Shown here piece after piece: positions 35,628-43,620 of a stretch of 64,000 bases of DNA (positions are counted from its first letter, which is position 1; each line of letters begins with the position of its first letter). Source of the stretch: Variovorax paradoxus B4 (GTDB lineage: Bacteria; Pseudomonadota; Gammaproteobacteria; Burkholderiales; Burkholderiaceae_C). The notes beneath the pieces were generated by a model that searched no databases, was not told the origin of the DNA, and saw nothing but the letters and a program-made list of their open reading frames with translations. Made by a program: the position numbers and the translations under genes. The stretch spans positions 1,178,001 to 1,242,000 of the forward strand of contig NC_022234.1 of the NCBI RefSeq assembly GCF_000463015.1. Direction: 5' to 3'.

Positions 35628-35867
35628 CTAGCGGTCATGGCGGACCTCCAGGACGTACTCCTTGCGATGCACCGTGTGAATCAGCTTCAGATCGAACGGA
35701 TCGTCCAGCTTCTGGCGAAGTCTCAGAATGGCCACCGTGACAATGTTGTCGCGCTGATGATGGGCGCTCGATCCCCACACGGCCTTGATGAGGCCTGCGC
35801 GTGACATCACGCGGCCTCTGTCGAGATTCACCGGGCATGGAACTCTCATTCGTTTGGAGTCAACCAC
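35628..35867 (-). pseudogene. OmpR-type DNA-binding domain remnant
   Basis: 79 residues ending in a winged helix of OmpR/PhoB type: SRAGLIKAVWG, NIVTVAILRLRQKLDDPFDL, KLIHTVHRKEYVLEV. The receiver domain is missing, and the glycines of the usual GxGY wing are replaced (HRKEYV), so it is probably inactive. Confidence 0.65.
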
Positions 35868-36020
35868 TTACGTGCCGATCAACCATTGAGGATGGAACCG
35901 CTGTTTCACAAGAGATGGAATTCTTTGGGTTTTGTATCACTAACTCTGGAATTTAGCGGCTAAATTGCGCCGTTGGCGTCGGGCGCCGACTGGCGCTCGT
36001 CGCTGTGGCCCGCGCCGAAG

Positions 36021-36047
36021 ACTGCCATCGGCCAAGAGCGGACCTCC
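36021..36047 (+). repeat. Directional repeat copy 11
   Basis: ACTGCCATCGGCC then AAGAGCGGACCTCC, 42 bases before the broken gene at 36090, same direction. First copy of the second repeat block. Confidence 0.7.
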
Positions 36048-36089
36048 GAACAGGAGGCAGAATTTGGCAGAACCAGATTGACCTAACCT

Positions 36090-36436
36090 ATGAACAAAGG
36101 CACCGAGGAAGAGCATCCGTGGGATGCATCACTTGCGAAGGCGCTCCCCGGAAAAATGGTTCTCGTCGGACTTGCTTACTTTGGAGCAGATGCCGAAGAG
36201 CCATTCGAGCAGCAACAATTGTTCGGTCGGGTCACCTCTGCGGACCAACCAGCGGACAGGGATACTTTTATCCCTGGACGGCCAAAGAACTGGCGAGCAA
36301 TTCAAGCTGCCTCCCGATACACGATCTTTTCAAGAGGTGGGGCCTGGTGAGTACCGACTTCGGTCCACAGGCGAAGTGGTCGTCAATCCGGACTTCACGG
36401 TCACCTTCTCGATACGCGAGCAGGCCAAGGCACTAG
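36090..36436 (+). pseudogene. Hypothetical protein gene, frameshifted and cut by IS1380
   Basis: Starts MNKGTEEEHPWDASLAKALP and GKMVLVGLAYFG; after about 36260 the same protein continues in the next frame (GILLSLDGQRTGEQFKLPPD, then GEYRLRSTGEVVVNPDFT). One base change in the frame separates the two. Its last codons were split by the IS: joining 36436 to 38026 restores AKALGTD and a stop. Function unknown. Confidence 0.7.
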
Positions 36437-38021
36437 CCTGGATATTTCGCGAGTGACGTGTCGCGATGGCAGTTGATCAATGTAGGGCGCGAAGCGCGCG
36501 ATACAACCGCGATGAGTGAGATTTCAGCCGCATTGCTGGGGCTGAAGACGCAGTGCCCCCTTACCCCCGTTGTTTGTCGACGTGCCGGGGACAGCACTCG
36601 ACGCGATCTATGGAGCCAGTGCGCGAGCGGCCGTGAGGAAGACGTGCTTGAGCGGGTGGTGCGAGGCCAGCAGCAGGCGGATGCGACGGGTATTGCGCAG
36701 CACGGCGGCGCCGATCTTGAGCAGCTTGACGCGGATGGTGGCGGTGCACGCGCGTTCCAACTGCGTGCCTTGAAGGGCCAGCCGGCGCAGGTTGATCATC
36801 AAGGTGTAGGCCAGCGCAGCCAACAGCAGGCGCATCTGGTTGGACGCGAAGCGGCGACAACTGCCGCGGCGACCGAACAGGTCCATCTGCGCTTCCTTGA
36901 TGCGGTTCTCGGCCTCACCGCGGGCGCAGTACAAGTCCTCGTACAGCGACTTGGCGTCTCCCGCTTCCAGGCTCGTGACCACGAAGCGTGGATTGCGCCC
37001 TTGCGCGCCGTGCTCCAGCCGCGCGATGACGCGCCGCTCACGCTCCCAGCTGCGCGTTGCATATCGGAACTCGCCGATCAGGCGCTGCTTCGTGCCGACG
37101 GCTTCGTACTGCTCGGCCAGCGCGTGTTCAGCGATGGCCACGCGTTCAAGCAAGGCGGAGTTCTTCTGCAGGCCCACGATGTAGTCAATGCCCCAGGCGT
37201 CGAAGCGGCGCAGCGCCTTCGGGCGACAGAAGCCGGAGTCGCCGCGCACCACGAGCCGCACGCCGGGCCACGCCTGGCGCAGCCGTCGCGCGATCAGCTT
37301 GATCAACGCGCTGAGCACGCTGGCCGGATCGCGCCAGCTCGGGCGCAGCACGCACGCGAGCATGTCTTGCCCACAGAAGATGTACAGCGGCAAGTAGCAG
37401 TAGTTGTCGTAGTGGGCGTGGAAGTGCGCGCCTTCCTGGTCACCGTACAGCGGGATGTGCGTGGCATCGATGTCGAGCACGAGTTCGTCGGGGGTCGTCA
37501 TGCGGCTAGCGATGAATTGATCCAACAAAACAGCGTGCAACGCCGCGGCATGCTCGCTCGTGGCCGAAGTCTCCAACCGGCTCAACGTCGGCGCCGAGGC
37601 CAGCTCAACGACACGACCTACCGCCGTTTGGTGCGCCAGGTCATGGCGCAGCGTGTTGTGCTGCGAAACACTTTCCCAGCCACAACACAAGCCGTACACG
37701 CGCTGCGCGAGCAGACTGCGAATGTCGTGACGCACGCTGGCCTTGCGCCGTGCGTCAGCGAACACGCGCGCCGCCGCGCGCGTCAAGCCGATGCGCTCAT
37801 CGACTTGCTTGAGCAGTACCGCACCACCGTCGCTGACGATATCTCCGCCGTCAAACGCCGCCTCCACGACGCGACGCCCAACCTTGCAAAATCTCACTGG
37901 CACATCGGTACACTTTGGCACTGGCAGTCCTGTTCTCGAGTTGCATGTTCTTGGCATCAGATACCAATAACAACGCATCCCGGCTCAGGGCTGCCGACCT
38001 TCTACTCGCGAAATATCCAGG
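36437..38021 (-). mobile_element. IS1380-family element, complete
   Basis: 1585 bp with 18-base perfect inverted ends, CCTGGATATTTCGCGAGT, and flanked by the 4-base duplication CTAG (36433-36436 and 38022-38025). It carries one intact transposase gene on the minus strand. Ends and duplication size fit the IS1380 family. Confidence 0.93.
36608..37978 (-). CDS. IS1380-family transposase
   Basis: A 456-residue DDE transposase. VEAAFDGGDIVSDGGAVLLK near residue 38, LVLDIDATHIPLYGDQEGAH (first Asp), RLVVRGDSGFCRPKALRRFD (second Asp) and ENRIKEAQMDLFGRR (Glu) are all intact. An internal ATG at 37957 is an alternative start. Confidence 0.92.
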   Translation of the reverse strand: MRCYWYLMPRTCNSRTGLPVPKCTDVPVRFCKVGRRVVEAAFDGGDIVSDGGAVLLKQVDERIGLTRAAARVFADARRKASVRHDIRSLLAQRVYGLCCGWESVSQHNTLRHDLAHQTAVGRVVELASAPTLSRLETSATSEHAAALHAVLLDQFIASRMTTPDELVLDIDATHIPLYGDQEGAHFHAHYDNYCYLPLYIFCGQDMLACVLRPSWRDPASVLSALIKLIARRLRQAWPGVRLVVRGDSGFCRPKALRRFDAWGIDYIVGLQKNSALLERVAIAEHALAEQYEAVGTKQRLIGEFRYATRSWERERRVIARLEHGAQGRNPRFVVTSLEAGDAKSLYEDLYCARGEAENRIKEAQMDLFGRRGSCRRFASNQMRLLLAALAYTLMINLRRLALQGTQLERACTATIRVKLLKIGAAVLRNTRRIRLLLASHHPLKHVFLTAARALAP

Positions 38022-38037
38022 CTAGGCACTGACTGAG

Positions 38038-38058
38038 TCCATCCAAGACCAGGCGTTC
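38038..38058 (+). repeat. Directional repeat copy 12
   Basis: TCCATCCAAGACCAGGCGTTC matches the right two thirds of the repeat; it stands 17 bases before the small membrane-protein gene, just outside the IS1380 element. Confidence 0.55.
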
Positions 38059-38075
38059 TTCTGAGGGCTCTCCAC

Positions 38076-38357
38076 TTGCTCATCATGCAACTCCCCGAAC
38101 TAGCCGCTGTCGCGTTTTTATTGTGCTTGTCTGGTGCTCTGGTGTGCGTATGCCTCTCCGCGTACTACACGATGAAGGTTATGCGCAGCTACAGGGAGGA
38201 CCGTCAGTGGGGCAGGTTCTTTGCACCGTCCTTGCTCATGGGCTCGTTCTTCACCGACGAAGGAAATGCCGCTCGGCGCAAGATGTGGTGGGCCCTTACG
38301 GCTTTTCTAACCTTCTGCCTGGGAGCGATTGGAACCGCGACCATCGTTGCGCCGTAA
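38076..38357 (+). CDS. Small two-TM membrane protein
   Basis: A 93-residue protein with a hydrophobic segment near residues 11-30 (VAFLLCLSGALVCVCLSAYY) and another near 70-90 (WALTAFLTFCLGAIGTATIV), joined by a basic loop. GAGGG stands eight bases before a TTG at 38076, so I use that; the ATG at 38085 is the alternative. No family recognised. Confidence 0.65.
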   Translation: MLIMQLPELAAVAFLLCLSGALVCVCLSAYYTMKVMRSYREDRQWGRFFAPSLLMGSFFTDEGNAARRKMWWALTAFLTFCLGAIGTATIVAP

Positions 38358-38422
38358 TGTGGACGACAGCTTTGTGCAAGCCCATTGACGGCTTCAGCCC
38401 CTTCGCGACGGCACCGCCACCG

Positions 38423-38448
38423 GCTACAGTCGGCCATAACCTGCATTC
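38423..38448 (+). repeat. Directional repeat copy 13
   Basis: GCTACAGTCGGCC then ATAACCTGCATTC, three bases before the ATG of the 58-residue gene. Confidence 0.7.
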
Positions 38449-38451
38449 CCA

Positions 38452-38628
38452 ATGACCATCCCGCTGCCCGCTGCCTACCGCGCTTTCATCGACACGAACG
38501 GTCTATTTGAGGGGTTCGCTGTCTTGTCGGGTGAGGAACATTACCTGATCGGTGGTGACCAGCGCCACGTTGGTACACCCGAAGATCAACGATTTTCCGT
38601 AGTTGACGTTCGATATTTGCTCGCCTAA
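38452..38628 (+). CDS. Small protein (58 aa), possible SUKH-type fragment
   Basis: MTIPLPAAYRAFIDTNGLFE, GFAVLSGEEHYLIGG, FSVVDVRYLLA. The opening resembles the start of SMI1/KNR4 (SUKH) immunity-type domains (a Pro-x-x-Tyr-x-x-Phe helix), but the protein is far shorter. It begins right after a directional repeat and stops nine bases before the lipoprotein gene. Confidence 0.5.
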   Translation: MTIPLPAAYRAFIDTNGLFEGFAVLSGEEHYLIGGDQRHVGTPEDQRFSVVDVRYLLA

Positions 38629-38637
38629 AAGAAGCGG

Positions 38638-39534
38638 ATGAGGGAAACAAGAACGTTACAGATGGGTCTAGTGGCCTGCGCCCTGCTGGTTCTAACGGGA
38701 TGCGCATCGCGCCCAGGCCGGGACATTCAGGGGGATTTGGCGCTTTACATGCCGGAGCCGATTCGGCAACGCTTTGCAAGCGCACCTCGTGAGGATTCCT
38801 TTGTAGCGGCGCCAACTCTCAACTTCTTTGAGAACCGGCAAGAGCAGGAACTCAAGGGCAACCTGGGCTTGGTCTCCATCGTTCGGGAGCAAGCGCACAT
38901 GACATGGCAGCAAGGCCAGTTGTTATTGATCGTCGGTTCAGACGTGGGCCGCGAGAAGACCGTGGACAACAGCGCCAGAGCGCGCTTTCGTCGCATGACC
39001 CTATGCGGGCTAGTGCCTGTATTCAGCGAGAGCGCGGTCGGCCTGAGGCTCAACAACACTGTGATCGTTCCGGCCGGCAAGAGCTTCGTTCCGTTCGACA
39101 CGGCCTTGGACGCGTCTTTGAGCCATCGCTACAGGCTTTCAAAGTTCGATGGCGACGTCGCGACTCTTTGTGCACCATCGCCCAGCAAGACCTTCTCGTA
39201 TCGCACTGAGACTGAACGGCAGGTCAAGGAAGTCAACAGTCGCGGCCCCGACTTCAACAAGCAGGTCACGATCAACGATTCCGTGACCTGCAGGACTGGC
39301 TCCGATGTGCAGCCACTTTCGCAACTCAACCCCGGAGCGAAAGGCTTGTACTTGAGGGTGGAATGCGAACACAAGGACAACGTCGAGAACCTGCAACGTC
39401 GCAGCCTTGCCTGGCTGGTCGACGCCGGGATGTATCTTCCTCTGGAAGAAGTCGGCTGGCAGGGAACCATCAAAACGCGCTATGCCCGTTTTGGCTATGC
39501 GACACCGACGGGTGCCGTGTCTGCGCAACAGTAG
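38638..39534 (+). CDS. Lipoprotein of unknown function
   Basis: A 298-residue protein with a lipoprotein signal (GLVACALLVLTGCAS, lipobox LTGC near residue 22). The mature part is polar with scattered cysteines and beta-like stretches (LNNTVIVPAGKSFVPFDTAL). No family recognised. AAAAGAAG stands before the ATG. Confidence 0.75.
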   Translation: MRETRTLQMGLVACALLVLTGCASRPGRDIQGDLALYMPEPIRQRFASAPREDSFVAAPTLNFFENRQEQELKGNLGLVSIVREQAHMTWQQGQLLLIVGSDVGREKTVDNSARARFRRMTLCGLVPVFSESAVGLRLNNTVIVPAGKSFVPFDTALDASLSHRYRLSKFDGDVATLCAPSPSKTFSYRTETERQVKEVNSRGPDFNKQVTINDSVTCRTGSDVQPLSQLNPGAKGLYLRVECEHKDNVENLQRRSLAWLVDAGMYLPLEEVGWQGTIKTRYARFGYATPTGAVSAQQ

Positions 39535-39700
39535 ATGTGGATTTCCGTACCCGTTTGGTCCACGTTTCCGTCGAGCGCCGACCAGCGTATCTTCCTAGTT
39601 CCTTTGCCCAGGCAGGCGTGTGCCCAGTGCACGCGGGTTGCGTCCCATGGAAAGGCGGATCGTCTTCAGATGGAAATCAATAAACATGGCAAGCTGGCAG

Positions 39701-39728
39701 ACTGCTAACGGCCATAACCGGTCCTTCA
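39701..39728 (+). repeat. Directional repeat copy 14
   Basis: GACTGCTAACGGCC then ATAACCGGTCCTTC, 22 bases before the gene at 39751. Confidence 0.75.
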
Positions 39729-39750
39729 CCAGTAGGTTAGATTGGCATCC

Positions 39751-40023
39751 ATGACACGCTCACGAACACCACTTGAGGCTGCCGCTGGCAAACTCATTGC
39801 GGCAATTCAAAAGGAGTGGGGCATCGAAGCTGGGGAGCCGAAGTCGGCCGCGAGCGAGGAGGCAATGCATGCGGCGCACGGCCTGCTGCAGGCCGCTTCG
39901 AAATTCGGGGCAATCGAGAGCGTCATCGGCTCGGGCTCCATAGCGGCGTACTTGGGCGAGCAGTGGGTTCAGGCTCATCCACAGGTGCTGCCATACATCG
40001 AGGCCCTTGAAGGCGCTCAATGA
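39751..40023 (+). CDS. Hypothetical protein (90 aa)
   Basis: A helical protein, MTRSRTPLEAAAGKLIAAIQ, then HAAHGLLQAASKFGAIESVI. No signal peptide or membrane segment. A TTG at 39742 is an alternative start. No family recognised; forms a one-gene unit between two repeats. Confidence 0.6.
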   Translation: MTRSRTPLEAAAGKLIAAIQKEWGIEAGEPKSAASEEAMHAAHGLLQAASKFGAIESVIGSGSIAAYLGEQWVQAHPQVLPYIEALEGAQ

Positions 40024-40029
40024 GCAACC

Positions 40030-40057
40030 GACGTCAAGCGGCCAAAACCGGACCTTC
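40030..40057 (+). repeat. Directional repeat copy 15
   Basis: GACGTCAAGCGGCC then AAAACCGGACCTTC, seven bases after the previous gene. Confidence 0.75.
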
Positions 40058-40171
40058 ACAGATTTTCATTCATTTCCCCTTCGGCTACGTTCACAATTTT
40101 TGGACGGAAGAAGGGCATCTTCTCTAACCGTCTTGCACAAGCCGAAACCATATTTCTACGGGGAGTTTTGA

Positions 40172-40831
40172 TTGAAAAAATGGGAACTTATGGTTCGATG
40201 TAAGCCCACGCTCAATGAAGCGCCTCACGAAGTTCATGCGCGTTTAGTTGAGACGCTGTTTGGATTCCCGGAGATGTGGCGGCCCCGTCGGCCATTGGAG
40301 TTCCAATTCGAGCCGGGAAGCTTGACCAGCACTGTCATGTTCCGTGGAAAGCTAGGTGCCGGCCTTTCGGGCTATGCGTCGTATTCGCTGAGGTCAAAAA
40401 CATACCTTAAGGATTCATCGCAATTCGACGACCATTTTGTTTTCGAGTTTAGCCCGACCAAATTCGATCTTGCCGTGATGGCCGATGTTGTGCTGCCCGG
40501 GCTAGTCGATTCTTTGAGGGCGTATCGGGCCACGCTCAATGACGCTGAACAGGTGACGCTCGAATGGCCGACACTTGCCGCAAAGATAGAAGCTACTGGC
40601 AGAGATCTAGACGGCCGCGACGGGATTCACAAACTCTCTCCGCTCGCCTACTACGACGATAGTGTGCTGATAGCTGAGCTTGGTGTCGACGGTGAAAGCC
40701 TGTCGGTCGCCGCGCCCGACCGCGTACGAAAGTTTCGCACTGGCGCAATCGTCAGCATGCCAATCGATCCGACGCAGGACGATCTATTCTTGAATTCTGA
40801 TCGATTCATACGCTCCCTAGTTGGAAGATGA
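40172..40831 (+). CDS. Hypothetical protein (219 aa)
   Basis: A soluble protein starting at a TTG with GGGGAG seven bases upstream (MKKWELMVRCKPTLNEAPHE). It contains FRGKLGAGLSGYASYSLRSK and FVFEFSPTKFDLAVMADVVL, a mixed alpha/beta pattern. No family recognised. It uses less GC-rich codons than the catabolic operons. Confidence 0.65.
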   Translation: MKKWELMVRCKPTLNEAPHEVHARLVETLFGFPEMWRPRRPLEFQFEPGSLTSTVMFRGKLGAGLSGYASYSLRSKTYLKDSSQFDDHFVFEFSPTKFDLAVMADVVLPGLVDSLRAYRATLNDAEQVTLEWPTLAAKIEATGRDLDGRDGIHKLSPLAYYDDSVLIAELGVDGESLSVAAPDRVRKFRTGAIVSMPIDPTQDDLFLNSDRFIRSLVGR

Positions 40832-41163
40832 GTTCCGTGACGCGTTCGCGTAGCGATGACCGCTTTGGAGCGGGGCGTACAGCCGCTCAGGGCCCTTTCT
40901 GTCAGCAGCCCGTACAGCGACAGTCGGCCAAGAGCGGTCCCCCGTCCGTCGGGCGTAATGTGGCCCGGATCAGAACGTCTTCAACGAACTGTCTATTCGA
41001 AATCCAAGCAATGATTCACCTTCGACCAATCTGTCGCGGCGCACTGTATCGCCCTCATGTCTGACCGCCATAGGCAGGCATTTGTCACGATATCTGAATC
41101 AACGTCGCTGGTTGCTTCAGGCGCCACGGCTTCGTCGAGCCAACGCACGTGTTGCTAGGCAGA
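40832..41163. other. Gap with only a repeat copy
   Basis: About 330 bases. Apart from a directional repeat at 40919-40942 I see no plausible gene; the open frames are short and lack ribosome sites. Confidence 0.5.
40919..40942 (+). repeat. Directional repeat copy 16
   Basis: GACAGTCGGCC then AAGAGCGGTCC, a strong match, 221 bases before the next gene. Confidence 0.75.
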
Positions 41164-41679
41164 ATGCGTTCCGTGAAAACCAGCATTAGAAACGTAATAG
41201 GCGCCGCGACCATCGCCATCCTGCTTTTGGCATTTGGGGGCGTCGCCAGTCTTTTCGTCTGGCAACAGGACGTCCCCCGTCGGGAAAGCCTCGCAAACGA
41301 AAATGGGACGCTGCTTGGCTTCGAGACACGGCACAGTCGCTATTCGAGTTATGAGTACCTGCTGATACGAATCAACGGAGAGAGCGAGCGCCTGCGCTTT
41401 TGGGCATGCATTTCGGACCTGAAACGTCTGCCGCTTGGAGAAGAGATTAGCGTGCTGCGGATGGAGAAGACGCTGTTCGAAGTTGCTAGGGCTGGCACCG
41501 TGGCTTGTTCCTACAGAGCCTCCGCTCAAGCGCTTGCAAGCTATCAAAATGCCAATAGAGCTACCACGGGATTGGCCGTGGGAGCCGCTGCTCTGCTGAT
41601 AGCGCTTCTCGCCTGGACGGGTTGGCGCACCGGGCGTCATTTAGATAAGTTGGCGCAGGCGCACCGCGCCACTCACTAG
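41164..41679 (+). CDS. Two-TM membrane protein, DUF3592-like layout
   Basis: A 171-residue protein with membrane segments near residues 10-30 (VIGAATIAILLLAFGGVASL) and 138-155 (GLAVGAAALLIALLAWTGW). The middle (GTLLGFETRHSRYSSYEYLL, LPLGEEISVLRMEK) could be a small beta domain. Same layout as the protein at 18135-18659. GTG 41149 and TTG 41152 are possible earlier starts. Confidence 0.7.
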   Translation: MRSVKTSIRNVIGAATIAILLLAFGGVASLFVWQQDVPRRESLANENGTLLGFETRHSRYSSYEYLLIRINGESERLRFWACISDLKRLPLGEEISVLRMEKTLFEVARAGTVACSYRASAQALASYQNANRATTGLAVGAAALLIALLAWTGWRTGRHLDKLAQAHRATH

Positions 41680-41685
41680 AATTTG

Positions 41686-41711
41686 CCGCTGACGGCCACT
41701 ACCGGTCCTTC
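41686..41711 (+). repeat. Directional repeat copy 17
   Basis: CGCTGACGGCC then ACTACCGGTCCTTCG; it ends directly before an ATG at 41713. Confidence 0.75.
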
Positions 41712-41712
41712 G

Positions 41713-42117
41713 ATGAGCCTTCACTTGACCCGCTGCTGGATGACCAAGGCGAAGCGCTTTCGCCAGCTCGCTCTATCCGCTGCCATTACCTGCCTCGCGA
41801 CGCTATTGCATGCTCGGTGCGTCCTTCCAGTTCCGGACGGAGGCGCCGAAGCGCCATCGCGGGCGAACGTTGAAGGCGTCATTGCTTCAATCCAACATGA
41901 CGTTGTCACCATTCAGCCGAACAACGCCACTCAACGCGTTCGCGTTCGAGTGAAGAGCCCAATCTATACAGCCTTCGGTGGAGACGGCGATCTGAGTGAT
42001 TTGCAGGTGGGGCAGTTGGCTTGGGTTTGGTTCCCAGGATGCAGGCGGAACGACCAAGGATTGCCGGAGGCAGCGTACTTCCAAATCTATTCGAAGGACC
42101 CCAAGGACCGCCCGTAG
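41713..42117 (+). CDS. Exported hypothetical protein
   Basis: Up to 134 residues. From a second ATG at 41740 there is a signal-like stretch (RQLALSAAITCLATLLHARC), so that may be the true start. The mature part is a small beta domain (VEGVIASIQHDVVTIQPNNA, VRVRVKSPIYTAF, VGQLAWVWFPGC), possibly OB-like. No family recognised. Confidence 0.6.
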   Translation: MSLHLTRCWMTKAKRFRQLALSAAITCLATLLHARCVLPVPDGGAEAPSRANVEGVIASIQHDVVTIQPNNATQRVRVRVKSPIYTAFGGDGDLSDLQVGQLAWVWFPGCRRNDQGLPEAAYFQIYSKDPKDRP

Positions 42118-42191
42118 ACCATCGCAGGCACGTCCGCTTCAGAGCAGACCGGAAGACCGCAATGAGCCCCGCGCTGCCGGCAGTGCTTCGG

Positions 42192-42217
42192 CTACAGTCG
42201 GCCAGAACCGGCCGTTC
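42192..42217 (+). repeat. Directional repeat copy 18
   Basis: CTACAGTCGGCC then AGAACCGGCCGTTC, the copy nearest to the family consensus, 55 bases before the lipoprotein gene. CGGCC and GGCCG can pair across a six-base loop here. Confidence 0.8.
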
Positions 42218-42272
42218 ATCGCGCCGGCACAATGCGGCTAGCAGCTGACGAAATATCCTCAGGCCGAAGCAA

Positions 42273-42839
42273 ATGCCATTCCCATCCATTCTTGCCTCCA
42301 ACTCTTTTCCAGATTCTCATAGACGCGAAAATCGCTCGTTGGATCTCCGGCTCGCGTGCACGGCAATCGCTGCGCTTCTGTTGACAGCTTGCGGTGCAAC
42401 CGGGCCTCAATTTACCTCTGCCGAAGCGCCTACAGGTGAGTCGAGCGCGATCTATATCTATCGTCCGAGCAAATTCGCGGCTGGTGGTTTCTCACCCTTG
42501 TTGGTCATCGACGACAAGGTCATCGGAAAAATCTCGAGTGGATCGTATGCCCGCCGCAATCTTGACGCAGGTGTCCATAAGATCGAACTCCGACGACCGA
42601 GCGAGGCTTACGGCAAGTTCAAAACGAGAAGTCTTGAAGTCACGACGAAGCCCGGTAGCACCACGTACATTCGTTATCACGTGGAACACAAGGGTCCCGG
42701 GGAGGACATAGGGTCGGTTGCGATGACGGCAGGGGGCCTGCCGGTGCCCATGTTCATGCCTGTCATCGATCACATGCTGGTCGCTGTCGATCCGCACGAT
42801 GGCCTGACAGAGATCAAGGAGACCCGCTCGATCGAATGA
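42273..42839 (+). CDS. DUF2846-like lipoprotein
   Basis: 188 residues from the ATG; the lipoprotein signal (LACTAIAALLLTACGA, lipobox LTAC) begins about 25 residues in, so a TTG at 42339 may be the true start. AIYIYRPSKFAAGGFSPLLV, VIGKISSGSYARRNLDAGVH and TTYIRYHVEH match the DUF2846 pattern. Function unknown. Confidence 0.7.
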   Translation: MPFPSILASNSFPDSHRRENRSLDLRLACTAIAALLLTACGATGPQFTSAEAPTGESSAIYIYRPSKFAAGGFSPLLVIDDKVIGKISSGSYARRNLDAGVHKIELRRPSEAYGKFKTRSLEVTTKPGSTTYIRYHVEHKGPGEDIGSVAMTAGGLPVPMFMPVIDHMLVAVDPHDGLTEIKETRSIE

Positions 42840-42882
42840 AGCTGCGAGTCGTTTCGGGCTCCTTTGCCTGAAAGTGCTGGGG

Positions 42883-42908
42883 ACTTCAGTCGGCCACCAG
42901 CGGTCGCT
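42883..42908 (+). repeat. Directional repeat copy 19
   Basis: ACTTCAGTCGGCC then ACCAGCGGTCGCTC, 77 bases before the gene at 42986. Confidence 0.7.
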
Positions 42909-42985
42909 CGCATGTGCGGCAGAATTTCGCAATATCGGTCAGTAAGCCCCGCTTTGGGTGCGATCAAGTCGAGGGAGAAGCACGA

Positions 42986-43255
42986 ATGTCGAACGAAAGA
43001 ATTGCCGATAGGCTCCAAGCATTGGCAGCCGCGTTTGAGTCGCGAGAGATCTCCGTCCAGTCCTTCGCTACGCAATTGGCTGGGCACGCTGCTGCGCTTG
43101 AAGCTATGGACTATCGAAAGATCAAAGAGGCTCAGCAGGTACAGGGCCAGCTGCTACTTGCCGTCGAAACGGGCCGAGAAGGCGAGATTGATCGACAGAC
43201 ACTGTTGGCATGGCTGCGCCACTGGATCTTGGCCATCCCGAACACCAATCCTTGA
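42986..43255 (+). CDS. Hypothetical protein (89 aa)
   Basis: Helical protein, MSNERIADRLQALAAAFESR, ending RHWILAIPNTNP. GAGGGAGAAG stands before the ATG. No family recognised; one-gene unit between repeats. Confidence 0.65.
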   Translation: MSNERIADRLQALAAAFESREISVQSFATQLAGHAAALEAMDYRKIKEAQQVQGQLLLAVETGREGEIDRQTLLAWLRHWILAIPNTNP

Positions 43256-43288
43256 TCCCATGAGTCGCGTGGAAACTATTGATGATGG

Positions 43289-43315
43289 ACGGCATTCGGC
43301 CAGAACCAGACGGTC
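43289..43315 (+). repeat. Directional repeat copy 20
   Basis: CGGCATTCGGCC then AGAACCAGACGGTC, 14 bases before the ATG at 43330. Confidence 0.7.
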
Positions 43316-43329
43316 GGAGGCGCGGTGAA

Positions 43330-43572
43330 ATGACAAATAGAAGTTCCGTGAAGCTGAAAAACTCGTTCACCACTGGTCTGTCGATCATCGTGGAGCCGTG
43401 GGCAAATGAGTTTCACCTTCCGCCCGGTTCGGAATGCGAGGTCGTTTCTATCGGAGGAGCTGTAGATACCGAGATTCTCATTGAACTGGAGGCGCCCTCC
43501 ACGCTTATCTTTTGGGTTAACACTCCCGGTGCTTTGTATGAGTACTGGCAGGACGGCAAGCTCATAGATTAG
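43330..43572 (+). CDS. Hypothetical protein (80 aa)
   Basis: A beta-rich small protein: LSIIVEPWANEFHLPPGSEC, VVSIGGAVDTEILIE, TLIFWVNTPGALYEYW. The pattern looks like a small cupin-like or all-beta domain, without a metal motif. Function unknown. Confidence 0.65.
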   Translation: MTNRSSVKLKNSFTTGLSIIVEPWANEFHLPPGSECEVVSIGGAVDTEILIELEAPSTLIFWVNTPGALYEYWQDGKLID

Positions 43573-43574
43573 GT

Positions 43575-43598
43575 CCCCCAGGCCACAATTAGACGTTC
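43575..43598 (+). repeat. Directional repeat copy 21 (degenerate)
   Basis: CCCCCAGGCC then ACAATTAGACGTTCC keeps the right part of the motif; 22 bases before the next gene. Confidence 0.45.
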
Positions 43599-43620
43599 CA
43601 CCGCCCACAACCAAACCCAA

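Noticed and set aside
13730..43598. Repeats read as integron attC sites
   Set aside because: No recurrent RYYYAAC/GTTRRRY pair borders the copies, the motif is shorter than attC sites, and no integron integrase is visible. I keep the cassette idea but not the integron label.
38423..43598. Repeats read as a CRISPR array
   Set aside because: Spacing is irregular (about 300-1300 bases), the units between are genes, and there are no cas genes.
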